From Streptomyces sp. Je 1-332 (GTDB lineage: Bacteria; Actinomycetota; Actinomycetes; Streptomycetales; Streptomycetaceae), in contig NZ_CP160402.1 in NCBI RefSeq assembly GCF_040730185.1, forward strand, positions 6,510,001 through 6,574,000: a stretch of DNA of 64,000 nucleotides, read 5' to 3'. Shown here in pieces: positions 26,450-33,199 of the stretch (positions are counted from its first letter, which is position 1; every line of letters starts with the position of its first letter). The notes under the pieces are model-generated. The model did no database searches, was not told the DNA's origin, and worked only from the letters and a program-made list of their open reading frames with translations. The position numbers and the translations under genes are program-made.

Positions 26450-26688
26450 CTGGGGTCCCTTGCGTCGCGGTAGGGCGTTCGGGCGCCATAGTGGCCCAAT
26501 CCCGATGGCCCCCAGTGGGCTTTTGGAGCAAGAGAACGCCAAGGGGGGTGCAAAGGGGTGCGACGCGCGCCGTTTTGCTCGAACTCAGGCCTCAGTAAGG
26601 AGAGTTGAGTTCGATTAAACGAACACGAAAGGGTGGTTCAGGAGGGAGGGGTTCGCGGTTTCGGCTAGGGACGGGACGGGGCTGCGGG

Positions 26689-27540
26689 TCAGGCCGCCGC
26701 TGCGGCGCTGAGGCGCGCGACGCGCTCCGCGTCGCAGGTGCGCGGGCAGGTCACACAGGTGTCCTCGGGGCGCAGTGTGTAGAACATGCAGCAGCTCGCG
26801 CGGTCCCGCGTCGGCAGGGACTCGCCGTTCGGGCCCCTCAGCTCACGGAACCCCGCCGTCCCCACGTACGGCTTGGTGGCACCCGGTAGCAGCCGTTCGA
26901 GCTCGGTCGTGGCGCGCTGCTCCTCGCCGAGGAGATGGGCGATGTACCAGAGCCCCTCGACGATCTCGTCCGTGGCGACGCTCCACAGGGCGCGCGAGCG
27001 GCGCCGCATCCGTGGCCCGAAGGCGTCCAGAAGCGGTCCCAGGTGCTCGGCGACGGAGGCCCGCACCTCCGCGCGCAGCGCCTCCTCGTCCGGCACGACG
27101 TGGGCTCCGGGGAGTGAGGCGGCCGGATCACCGGGCAGACAGGCGAAGCCCGCGCTGCGGACGGCCAGGCGGCCGAGGGTGCGCTGGAAGGACACGTTCT
27201 GTACGGGGAAGCGGGGCACCCTGCGGTGCAGGAACCACGGCAGAGTGATCAGCAGGGTGGCCGGCCAGGCGTAGCGGTGCAGCGCGAAGCTGGCGATGAC
27301 GTCCGGACGCCCTGCCTGGCCGTAGTCCTTGCGTACCTGCGCCTCGTCCCACGCCATGAAAGCGTCGAGGTCGGCCCCGCCCTCCGCGAGCCGGGAAGCG
27401 GTGACCCAACCGCCGCCCTGGGGGGCCTGCTCCTCGTCGACGAGCTCGGTCACGCGCAGTCCGGGAAACACCTCGGTGAGGCGGGCGTAGGCGTCCGCGA
27501 GGGCGCTCGGGGCGCTCTTGGTCAAGGTGGGTACGGACAT
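26689..27540 (-). CDS. FhuF-type ferric-siderophore reductase, (2Fe-2S)
   Basis: A 283-residue cytoplasmic protein. The C-terminal motif is exactly Cys-Cys-x10-Cys-x2-Cys (Cys250, Cys251, Cys262, Cys265), the signature that holds the unusual [2Fe-2S] cluster of FhuF. FhuF proteins reduce Fe(III) in imported hydroxamate siderophores so that iron is released. The middle carries the family's helical segment (RALWSVATDEIVEGLWYIA). An iron box 28 bp upstream of the start indicates repression by DmdR/IdeR under iron sufficiency. No transporter gene is adjacent. It is divergent from a GntR-family gene. Confidence 0.88.
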   Translation of the reverse strand: MSVPTLTKSAPSALADAYARLTEVFPGLRVTELVDEEQAPQGGGWVTASRLAEGGADLDAFMAWDEAQVRKDYGQAGRPDVIASFALHRYAWPATLLITLPWFLHRRVPRFPVQNVSFQRTLGRLAVRSAGFACLPGDPAASLPGAHVVPDEEALRAEVRASVAEHLGPLLDAFGPRMRRRSRALWSVATDEIVEGLWYIAHLLGEEQRATTELERLLPGATKPYVGTAGFRELRGPNGESLPTRDRASCCMFYTLRPEDTCVTCPRTCDAERVARLSAAAAA

Positions 27541-27567
27541 GCGGGGACCACCGAATCACGATCGATT

Positions 27568-27586
27568 GCAGGTAAGCCTAACCTTA
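27568..27586 (-). promoter_or_regulatory. Iron box (DmdR/IdeR operator) for the fhuF-type gene
   Basis: On the minus strand it reads TAAGGTTAGGCTTACCTGC, a close match to the 19-bp actinobacterial IdeR/DtxR consensus (TTAGGTTAGGCTAACCTAA). It lies 27 bp before the reductase start codon, where binding of the iron-loaded repressor would block transcription. It may also influence the divergent GntR gene. Confidence 0.85.
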
Positions 27587-27666
27587 CCCAGAATGATCGA
27601 GGTTTCAACTGCGGGGCTGTCCGCCTATGGTGCCTCTCGTACCTTTCGGACCGAGCGGACTTTGGG

Positions 27667-28485
27667 GTGGACCTCGTGGAGCAGGCCAGAGCGCATGACG
27701 CGTACCGCCTCGCCGTCCGCGTCCCGGAGCAGGTGCGGGCCGCGGCGGCCCGGGACGCGACGGCCCGGGATGCGAGCCCGGCGGCGCCTGCGACTGCCGT
27801 CCGGGGTGAGCACACGCACGGGGAGGCGGCGCTGCCCGGGCCCCGCGCGCCCCGTAAGACGGTCCAGCGGAACTCGGTACGCGGGCAGATCCTGGACGCC
27901 CTGCGGGACGCGCTCGTCGGGGGCGACCTCGCGCCCGGCGAGGTGTACTCGGCGCCGGTGCTCGGCGAGCGCTTCGGGGTCTCGGCGACTCCGGTGCGCG
28001 AGGCGATGCAGCAGCTGGCGATCGAGGGCGCCGTGGAGGTCGTGCCGAACCGCGGCTTCCGGGTCACCGAGCGGAGCGCGCGCGAGCTGGGGGAGCTGGC
28101 GGAGGTACGGGCGCTGATCGAGGTGCCGGTGATGCTGCGGCTCGCCCGTACGGTGCCCGCGGCGCGGTGGTGCGAGCTGCGGCCCCTCGCGGAGGCGAGT
28201 GCGGTGGCGGCGGCGGGCGGTGATCTTGCCCGGTACGCGGAGGCGGACCGGGCCTTTCACGGGGCGGTGCTCGGTCTCTCCGGGAACCAGCAGCTGGTGC
28301 AGGTGGCGGACGACCTGCACCGGCGGTCGCAGTGGCCCCTCGTGAGCGGGCCCGTCCACGCCCGCCGTGCGGACCTTGTCGCTGACGCGGCGGAGCATAT
28401 GGCTCTGCTGGAGGCGTTGATGGCGCAGGACCTGGGGGTCGTCCAGTCCCTGGTGCGGGAGCATTTTGCGGGGGCGGGGGGCTGA
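27667..28485 (+). CDS. GntR-family (FadR/FCD subfamily) transcriptional regulator
   Basis: About 272 residues from GTG 27667; GTG 27676 is an equally possible start. After an Ala-rich N-terminal tail, a winged helix appears at about 72-140 (VRGQILDALRDALVGGDL, FGVSATPVREAMQQLAIEG, VVPNRGFRVTE). The C-terminal helical FCD domain (ELAEVRALIEVPVMLRLART to the end) normally binds a small carboxylate with a metal. It is a close relative of the GntR at 46493 in this window (both share GEVYSAP and RFGVSATPVREAM), so they are probably paralogues. Target genes are not evident. Copy 2 of the inverted-repeat element lies behind it. Confidence 0.87.
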   Translation: MDLVEQARAHDAYRLAVRVPEQVRAAAARDATARDASPAAPATAVRGEHTHGEAALPGPRAPRKTVQRNSVRGQILDALRDALVGGDLAPGEVYSAPVLGERFGVSATPVREAMQQLAIEGAVEVVPNRGFRVTERSARELGELAEVRALIEVPVMLRLARTVPAARWCELRPLAEASAVAAAGGDLARYAEADRAFHGAVLGLSGNQQLVQVADDLHRRSQWPLVSGPVHARRADLVADAAEHMALLEALMAQDLGVVQSLVREHFAGAGG

Positions 28486-28509
28486 GGTCCGGGCGGTCCC
28501 TGCGGGGCA

Positions 28510-28719
28510 TTCCCCAATCCCGCCCCTTCCCGAAACTGGGGCTCCGCCCCAGACCCCGTACAAGATGGCCTCAAACGCCGGCCGGGCTGGAAGTATCCAG
28601 CCCGGCCGGATACTTCCAGCCCGTCCGGCGTTTGAGGACGAACCCGGCGAAGCCGGTGATGACGCCCACCAAGGCCCCCGCGCCAGAGCGGGTTTTCGGG
28701 AAGGGGCGGGGTTGGGGAA
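28510..28719. repeat. Dispersed inverted-repeat element, copy 2, with a 28-bp-arm hairpin
   Basis: The terminal inverted repeats (CCCCAATCCCGCCCCTTCCC and GGGAAGGGGCGGGGTTGGGG) and core match the element at 11811. Inside, 28571-28598 and 28608-28635 form 28-bp arms with a single mismatch around a 9-nt loop: TCAAACGCCGG and CGGGCTGGAAGTATCC on the left, their complements on the right. It again lies between convergent genes and is probably a bidirectional terminator. Confidence 0.8.
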
Positions 28720-28744
28720 AGGAAACGCCCCTGCCCTAAGCCGC

Positions 28745-29521
28745 CTACGCCGCCGGCGCCGGAGGACTCAAATGCTGCGCCAGCCAAGACGGCACCCCGC
28801 CCATCAGGCGGAAAAGGCGGGCCGCCTCGGCCCGGAGGCGTCCCGCCTCAGGCTCCGGCTCCGTATCAGCCAGCGCAGCCAGCGCGGGAGCCGTACCCAC
28901 CAGATACCCCAGCTCCTCCCGAATCCGCAGCGACTCCGCGAACCCATGCCGCGCCTCGGCCGACTCGCCCTCCCGCAGGGCGAGTCCGGCCAGGTGGCGC
29001 CAGGTGAAGGAGAGCAGCAGAGGGTCGGAATGCGCCGTCGCCCCCGCGTGCGCCCGCCGGTAGGCGGCCCGCGCCGCCTGGGGCGAGTCCGAGATGTGCT
29101 CGGCGATCAGGCCCCGGCGGAAGTCGAGCAGCGGGCGCCCCGAAGCATTCGGGGCAAGGAGCGCCGCCGCTCGCCCCAGCGCCGTACGCGCCTCGTCCGC
29201 CCGGTCCCGCACGGCAAGGACCGTGGATGCGTACGCCAGTTGGCCGCGCTCGCACGCCGCAGCCCCACGGTCCTCGTCCGCCACGGCCAGCGCCTCGGCC
29301 GTCCGCAGCCCGTCCTCCGCCTCGGCCCAGCCCTCGCCCGTGAACAGGCACCGCTCCACCAGGAGTGAGGTTCTCTGCAGTGCGGGCCCTGGGCCCTCCC
29401 GTGAGGCCAGCAGCGCTGCCGCGTCGGTCCAACAGCCGCGCGAGCGCAGCCGCCATACCGCGGTCTGGAGTGGATCGTCCCCTGCAGTCGTTCCGGAACC
29501 AGACATGGCGGTATGCGCCAC
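28745..29521 (-). CDS. TPR-like helical-repeat protein
   Basis: A 258-residue, Ala/Arg/Glu-rich all-helical protein with tetratricopeptide-like repeats, for example CLFTGEGWAEAEDGLRTAEA, ADEARTALGRAAALL and SPQAARAAYRRAHA. I chose GTG 29521 because GGGGAGG lies 5-6 nt upstream; ATG 29506 is the alternative. No catalytic motif is visible. It resembles tetratricopeptide scaffold proteins common in Streptomyces. Its upstream DNA contains a small inverted repeat (GTGAA/TTCAC, 29605-29618). It shares a strand with PucR but is separated by 139 bp, so co-transcription is uncertain. Confidence 0.72.
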   Translation of the reverse strand: MAHTAMSGSGTTAGDDPLQTAVWRLRSRGCWTDAAALLASREGPGPALQRTSLLVERCLFTGEGWAEAEDGLRTAEALAVADEDRGAAACERGQLAYASTVLAVRDRADEARTALGRAAALLAPNASGRPLLDFRRGLIAEHISDSPQAARAAYRRAHAGATAHSDPLLLSFTWRHLAGLALREGESAEARHGFAESLRIREELGYLVGTAPALAALADTEPEPEAGRLRAEAARLFRLMGGVPSWLAQHLSPPAPAA

Positions 29522-29660
29522 GTTGCCCTCCCCGAGCACGCCATTGAGCTGTTGAGTCGTGGGCGCATCTCAGCACGGATCGGCGCACCCGGCCAAGAGG
29601 CTGGGTGAAAGAATTCACAAAGGGCGGGTCATGAAAGGTGTTCGGCGCAGGTCGTCCGAG

Positions 29661-31370
29661 TCAGCTCATGCGCAGTGCCAGGAAGAAATCGAGCTTGTCC
29701 TCGAGGCGCGAAAGGTCACGACCCGTCAACTGCTCGATACGGCCCACTCGGTAGCGCAGCGTGTTGACGTGCAGGTGCAGCCGCGCCGCGCAGCGCGTCC
29801 AGGAACCGTCGCAGTCCAGGAACGCCTCCAGGGTCGGGATGAGCTCGGCCCGGTGGCGCCGGTCGTAGTCCCGCAGCGGGTCCAGGAGGCGGGCCGTGAA
29901 CGCGCGGCGCACGTCGTCCGGGACGAAGGGCAGCAGCAGGACGTGCGAGGCCAGCTCCTGGTGGCCCGCCGCGCAGACCCGGCCCGGCCGCGCCGCCGCG
30001 ACCCGGCGGGCGTGCCGGGCCTCCTCCAGGGCGCCGCGCAGGCCCTCCGCCGAGTGCACGGAGGCGCTGACGCCGAGCGTGAGGCGGCCGTCGCCGTCGA
30101 GGCCCGCGGAGAGCGGCTCGCGGACGGACTCCAGGAGGGAATCGGCCAGCAGGCCCGTCTCCGAGTCGTGCTCCCCGGAGACCGCGGGCAGCGGCACGAG
30201 TGCGATCGCCTCGTCACCCGTATGGGCCACCGCGATGCGGTCGGACGGTTCGGGCCCCGCCGACAGCGGGTCGACGAGGATCTCCTCCAGGAGGGACTGG
30301 GCCACCGGGCCGCCCTCGATGTCGCCCCCGTCCCACTCCACGCGGGCCACCACGACCTGCCAGTGCGGTGCCGCGCCGAGGCCGGGCAGCAGCACGGGGG
30401 CGGCGACCCGCAGGCGCGCCGCGATCTCCGCGGGGGCCGCGCCCGTCTGGACCAGCTCAAGGACCTCCTGGGCCAGCCTGCGACGCACCGTGCGGGCGGC
30501 GTCGCGCCGGTCGCGCTCCACCGCGATCAGCTGCGTGACGCCCTGCAGCAGGTCGAGCCGCTCCTCGGGCCAGTCGCCCGCGTCGGCCTCGACCGCCAGG
30601 AACCAGTCGGAGAGAACCGTCTCGCGCACGTCGCGCAGGGCGGCCGTGCTCGCCGCGGCGGCCGCCGACGCCGAAGCCGCGGCCGGACCGCGCCCACTGC
30701 TCCGAATGGGGAACAGGGAGTACGTCGTGCCGTCCAACTGGACGCGGTGCGGGCCCCTGCGCCCCGTACGGACGGCGGCCAGGTGCTCGCCCCCCAGGCG
30801 TGCGCAAACGGCCGCCGGGAGGGCGGGGCCCGCGGCGCTCGACCCCGCGATGGCACGGCCCGCGGGCGACAGGACCCAGGCCCGCAGGTCCAGGTCGGAG
30901 CCGAGCAGGTCGAGGACGACGTCGGGGCCGCCGCCGGTGGGGCCCGACGTCATCAGGCGGCGGTGGCGGTCCACGACGGCCGCCAGGTCACCTGCCCGCT
31001 CGCCGGAGACCTGGCGCACGACATGCTCGGTGATCGTCGCGAAGGCGACCGACTCGTTCACGGCGAACAGCGGCAGGCGGTGCCGCGCGCAGGCGTCGAC
31101 GAGGTCGGCAGGGACGTCCCCCAGCTCGGCCTCACCAGCGGCCAGGGCCGCCACTCCGGCGCTCGCGAGGATGCGTACGAAGGGTTCGGTGTCCGAGGCG
31201 TCGCGGCGCCAGGCGAGGCCGGTGAGGACCAGCTCGCCGCCGGCGAGATACCGGCTCGGGTCACGCAGGTCCGTGGTCATCACACCGCGCACGGTGCGGT
31301 CGAGCTCGTCCTCGCCGCCGAGCAGCCGCAGGCCCAGCGCGTCGGTGTCAAGGAGTGCGCGCAGCCGCAT
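29661..31370 (-). CDS. PucR-family regulator of purine catabolism
   Basis: A 569-residue regulator. The N-terminal PucR-type sensor domain spans about 1-125 (LGLRLLGGEDELDRTVRGVMTTDL). A GGDEF-like linker follows, and the C-terminus is the PucR helix-turn-helix (FLDCDGSWTRCAARLHLHVN, then TLRYRVGRIEQLTGRDL). PucR proteins control purine and ureide degradation genes in response to nitrogen status. Here the gene is divergent from the xanthine dehydrogenase operon across a 343-bp control region, strong contextual support for that role. ATG 31370 is used. Confidence 0.9.
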   Translation of the reverse strand: MRLRALLDTDALGLRLLGGEDELDRTVRGVMTTDLRDPSRYLAGGELVLTGLAWRRDASDTEPFVRILASAGVAALAAGEAELGDVPADLVDACARHRLPLFAVNESVAFATITEHVVRQVSGERAGDLAAVVDRHRRLMTSGPTGGGPDVVLDLLGSDLDLRAWVLSPAGRAIAGSSAAGPALPAAVCARLGGEHLAAVRTGRRGPHRVQLDGTTYSLFPIRSSGRGPAAASASAAAAASTAALRDVRETVLSDWFLAVEADAGDWPEERLDLLQGVTQLIAVERDRRDAARTVRRRLAQEVLELVQTGAAPAEIAARLRVAAPVLLPGLGAAPHWQVVVARVEWDGGDIEGGPVAQSLLEEILVDPLSAGPEPSDRIAVAHTGDEAIALVPLPAVSGEHDSETGLLADSLLESVREPLSAGLDGDGRLTLGVSASVHSAEGLRGALEEARHARRVAAARPGRVCAAGHQELASHVLLLPFVPDDVRRAFTARLLDPLRDYDRRHRAELIPTLEAFLDCDGSWTRCAARLHLHVNTLRYRVGRIEQLTGRDLSRLEDKLDFFLALRMS

Positions 31371-31713
31371 GGTGGTCGCCGCCGATCTTGTCTCGAATGG
31401 GATGTACAGGCAGTTCGCGTCTGTCGACTCTGTGTGGTCGACGGCCGCCCCAGGCCCCTGTGTCCTGGGGTCCCTGCGGTTTCCGGGGGGAAGCCGCGAG
31501 GTTACTGAGGCCCGTTCTTCATACGAATCTACAAGACGCGCGCCTTGGCCAGCCAACTCCTTCATGGTTTCGGTGACTGACCCCATCGGACGGCGGAGCG
31601 GTGTACTTGGCCCAATCCGCGTTAACAGCACATGAACAAGCAGTCGAGAGGCCTCCGGCCCGACTTGGCTGGATCCTCTCGAACGAACGACCCAATACGA
31701 AGAAGAGAGCCTC
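31371..31713. promoter_or_regulatory. 343-bp control region between pucR-type gene and xanthine dehydrogenase operon
   Basis: No gene is seen here. CTTGGC occurs three times on the plus strand (31544, 31606, 31664) at roughly 60-bp intervals and could be regulator half-sites. A stem-loop lies in its last 70 bp (separate entry). No convincing -35/-10 pair could be assigned. Confidence 0.5.
31644..31682 (+). promoter_or_regulatory. Two-part stem-loop in the leader of the xanthine dehydrogenase operon
   Basis: TCGAGAGG and CCTCTCGA form a perfect 8-bp outer stem. After a small internal loop (CCT opposite AT), CCGGCC and GGCTGG form a 6-bp inner stem closed by CGACTT. It ends 31 nt before the ATG of the first subunit. 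It may be an RNA element or a DNA operator; no known riboswitch class fits what I see. Confidence 0.45.
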
Positions 31714-32604
31714 ATGGACTTCCTTCGCCCTGCCAGCTGGGAGGAGGCGCTCGCCGCCAAGGCCGAGCACCCGACAGCTGTGCCGATTGCGGGTGGCACC
31801 GACGTGATGGTCGAGATCAACTTCGACCACCGTCGTCCCGAGTACCTGCTTGACCTCAACCGCATCGCCGAGCTGCGCGAGTGGGCGGTGGGCGAGGAGA
31901 CGGTCCAGCTGGGCGCCTCGGTTCCCTACACCACGATCATGGAGGAGCTGCGCACCGAGCTCCCCGGTCTCGCGCTCGCCTCGCACACGGTCGCATCCCC
32001 CCAGATCCGCAACCGCGGCGGTGTCGGCGGCAACCTCGGCACGGCGTCGCCTGCCGGTGACGCCCACCCGGCGCTGCTCGCCGCCGACTGCGAGGTCGAG
32101 GTGGAGTCCGTACGCGGCTCGCGCCTCATCCCGATCGACGACTTCTACACCGGCGTGAAGCGCAACGCCCTCGCCCAGGACGAGCTCATCAAGTCCGTCC
32201 ACATCAAGAAGGCGGACGGCCCGCAGCAGTACTCGAAGGTCGGCACCCGCAACGCGATGGTCATCGCCGTGTGCGCCTTCGGTATCGCCCTGCACCCCGA
32301 GACCCGGACCGTACGGACCGGCATCGGTTCCGCGGCCCCGACCCCCATCCGGGCGAAGGCGGCCGAGGAGTTCCTGAACGCGGCGCTCGACGAGGGCGGC
32401 TTCTGGGACAGCAAGAAGATCATCACCCCCTCGATCGCCAAGCAGTTCGCGGAGCTCGCCTCCGGTGCAGCCAACCCGATCGACGACGTCCGCGGCACGG
32501 CGAACTACCGCCGTCACGCCGTCGGCATCATGGCCCGCCGCACGCTCGGCTGGACCTGGGAGTCGTACCGCGGCAACGGCCGCAGCACTGAGGGAGTCGC
32601 ATAA
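31714..32604 (+). CDS. Xanthine dehydrogenase, FAD-binding subunit
   Basis: A 296-residue subunit of a three-part molybdenum hydroxylase. The N-terminal FAD domain has the pyrophosphate loop PIAGGTDVMVEINF and the second FAD motif IRNRGGVGGNLGTASPAGD. The CO-dehydrogenase-type C-terminal domain begins near 180 (YSKVGTRNAMVIAVCAFG). It carries electrons from the 2Fe-2S subunit to NAD+. The gene opens the operon: its stop overlaps the ATG of the iron-sulfur subunit (TAATG). GAAGAAGAGAG precedes ATG 31714. PucR lies divergent upstream and a purine permease downstream, so xanthine/hypoxanthine is the likely substrate rather than CO or aldehydes. Confidence 0.9.
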   Translation: MDFLRPASWEEALAAKAEHPTAVPIAGGTDVMVEINFDHRRPEYLLDLNRIAELREWAVGEETVQLGASVPYTTIMEELRTELPGLALASHTVASPQIRNRGGVGGNLGTASPAGDAHPALLAADCEVEVESVRGSRLIPIDDFYTGVKRNALAQDELIKSVHIKKADGPQQYSKVGTRNAMVIAVCAFGIALHPETRTVRTGIGSAAPTPIRAKAAEEFLNAALDEGGFWDSKKIITPSIAKQFAELASGAANPIDDVRGTANYRRHAVGIMARRTLGWTWESYRGNGRSTEGVA

Positions 32605-33197
32605 TGCGCGTGAACTTCACGGTCAACGGCCGTCAGCAGGAAGCCGACGACGTGTGGGAGGGCGAGTCCCTTCTCTACGTCCTGCGTGAGCGCATGGGGC
32701 TTCCGGGCTCCAAGAACGCCTGTGAGCAGGGCGAGTGCGGATCCTGCACCGTCCGTCTCGACGGCGTGCCGGTGTGTTCGTGTCTGGTCGCCGCCGGACA
32801 GGTCCAGGACCGCGAGGTCGTCACCGTCGAGGGCCTCGCGGACTACGCGAAACACCGCGACGACGCCCACCCGGGCGGCGCCTGCGGCTCCGTCTGCGGC
32901 GGCACCAGCCTCCAGGAAGCCCGCCAGTGGCAGGCCAAGGGAACGGACGGCCAGACCGGCGAGGGCGGCGAACTCTCCTCCATCCAGCAGGCGTTCATCG
33001 ACGCCGGCGCCGTCCAGTGCGGCTTCTGTACCCCCGGTCTCCTCGTCGCCGCCGACGAGCTGCTCGAGCGCAACGCCTCGCCGTCGGACGCCGACATCCG
33101 CGAGGCGCTCTCCGGCAACCTCTGCCGCTGCACCGGTTACGAGAAGATCCTGGACGCGGTCCGCCTGGCGGCCGCCCGTCAGGAAGAGACGGTCTGA
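32604..33197 (+). CDS. Xanthine dehydrogenase, [2Fe-2S] subunit with Cys-containing insertion
   Basis: A 197-residue subunit with two clusters. The plant-type ferredoxin cluster uses Cys40, Cys45, Cys48 and Cys60 (CEQGECGSC...CSC). The second uses Cys139, Cys142, Cys174 and Cys176 (QCGFC...CRC). Between them, residues about 82-122 are an insertion not present in the usual 150-170-residue CoxS proteins; it adds Cys94 and Cys98 (GGACGSVCGG). The start codon overlaps the FAD-subunit stop by one base, and the next subunit begins 2 bp after its own stop, so translation is probably coupled. Confidence 0.92.
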   Translation: MRVNFTVNGRQQEADDVWEGESLLYVLRERMGLPGSKNACEQGECGSCTVRLDGVPVCSCLVAAGQVQDREVVTVEGLADYAKHRDDAHPGGACGSVCGGTSLQEARQWQAKGTDGQTGEGGELSSIQQAFIDAGAVQCGFCTPGLLVAADELLERNASPSDADIREALSGNLCRCTGYEKILDAVRLAAARQEETV

Positions 33198-33199
33198 TC

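Noticed and set aside
26609..26624. GTTCG-N6-CGAAC inverted repeat as a LexA (SOS) box
   Set aside because: The streptomycete SOS box has the opposite half-site order (CGAAC-N4-GTTCG), so this does not match.
30800..31635. Plus-strand Ser/Arg-rich frames opposite the PucR gene
   Set aside because: They lie antisense to a clearly conserved PucR regulator and show no domain.
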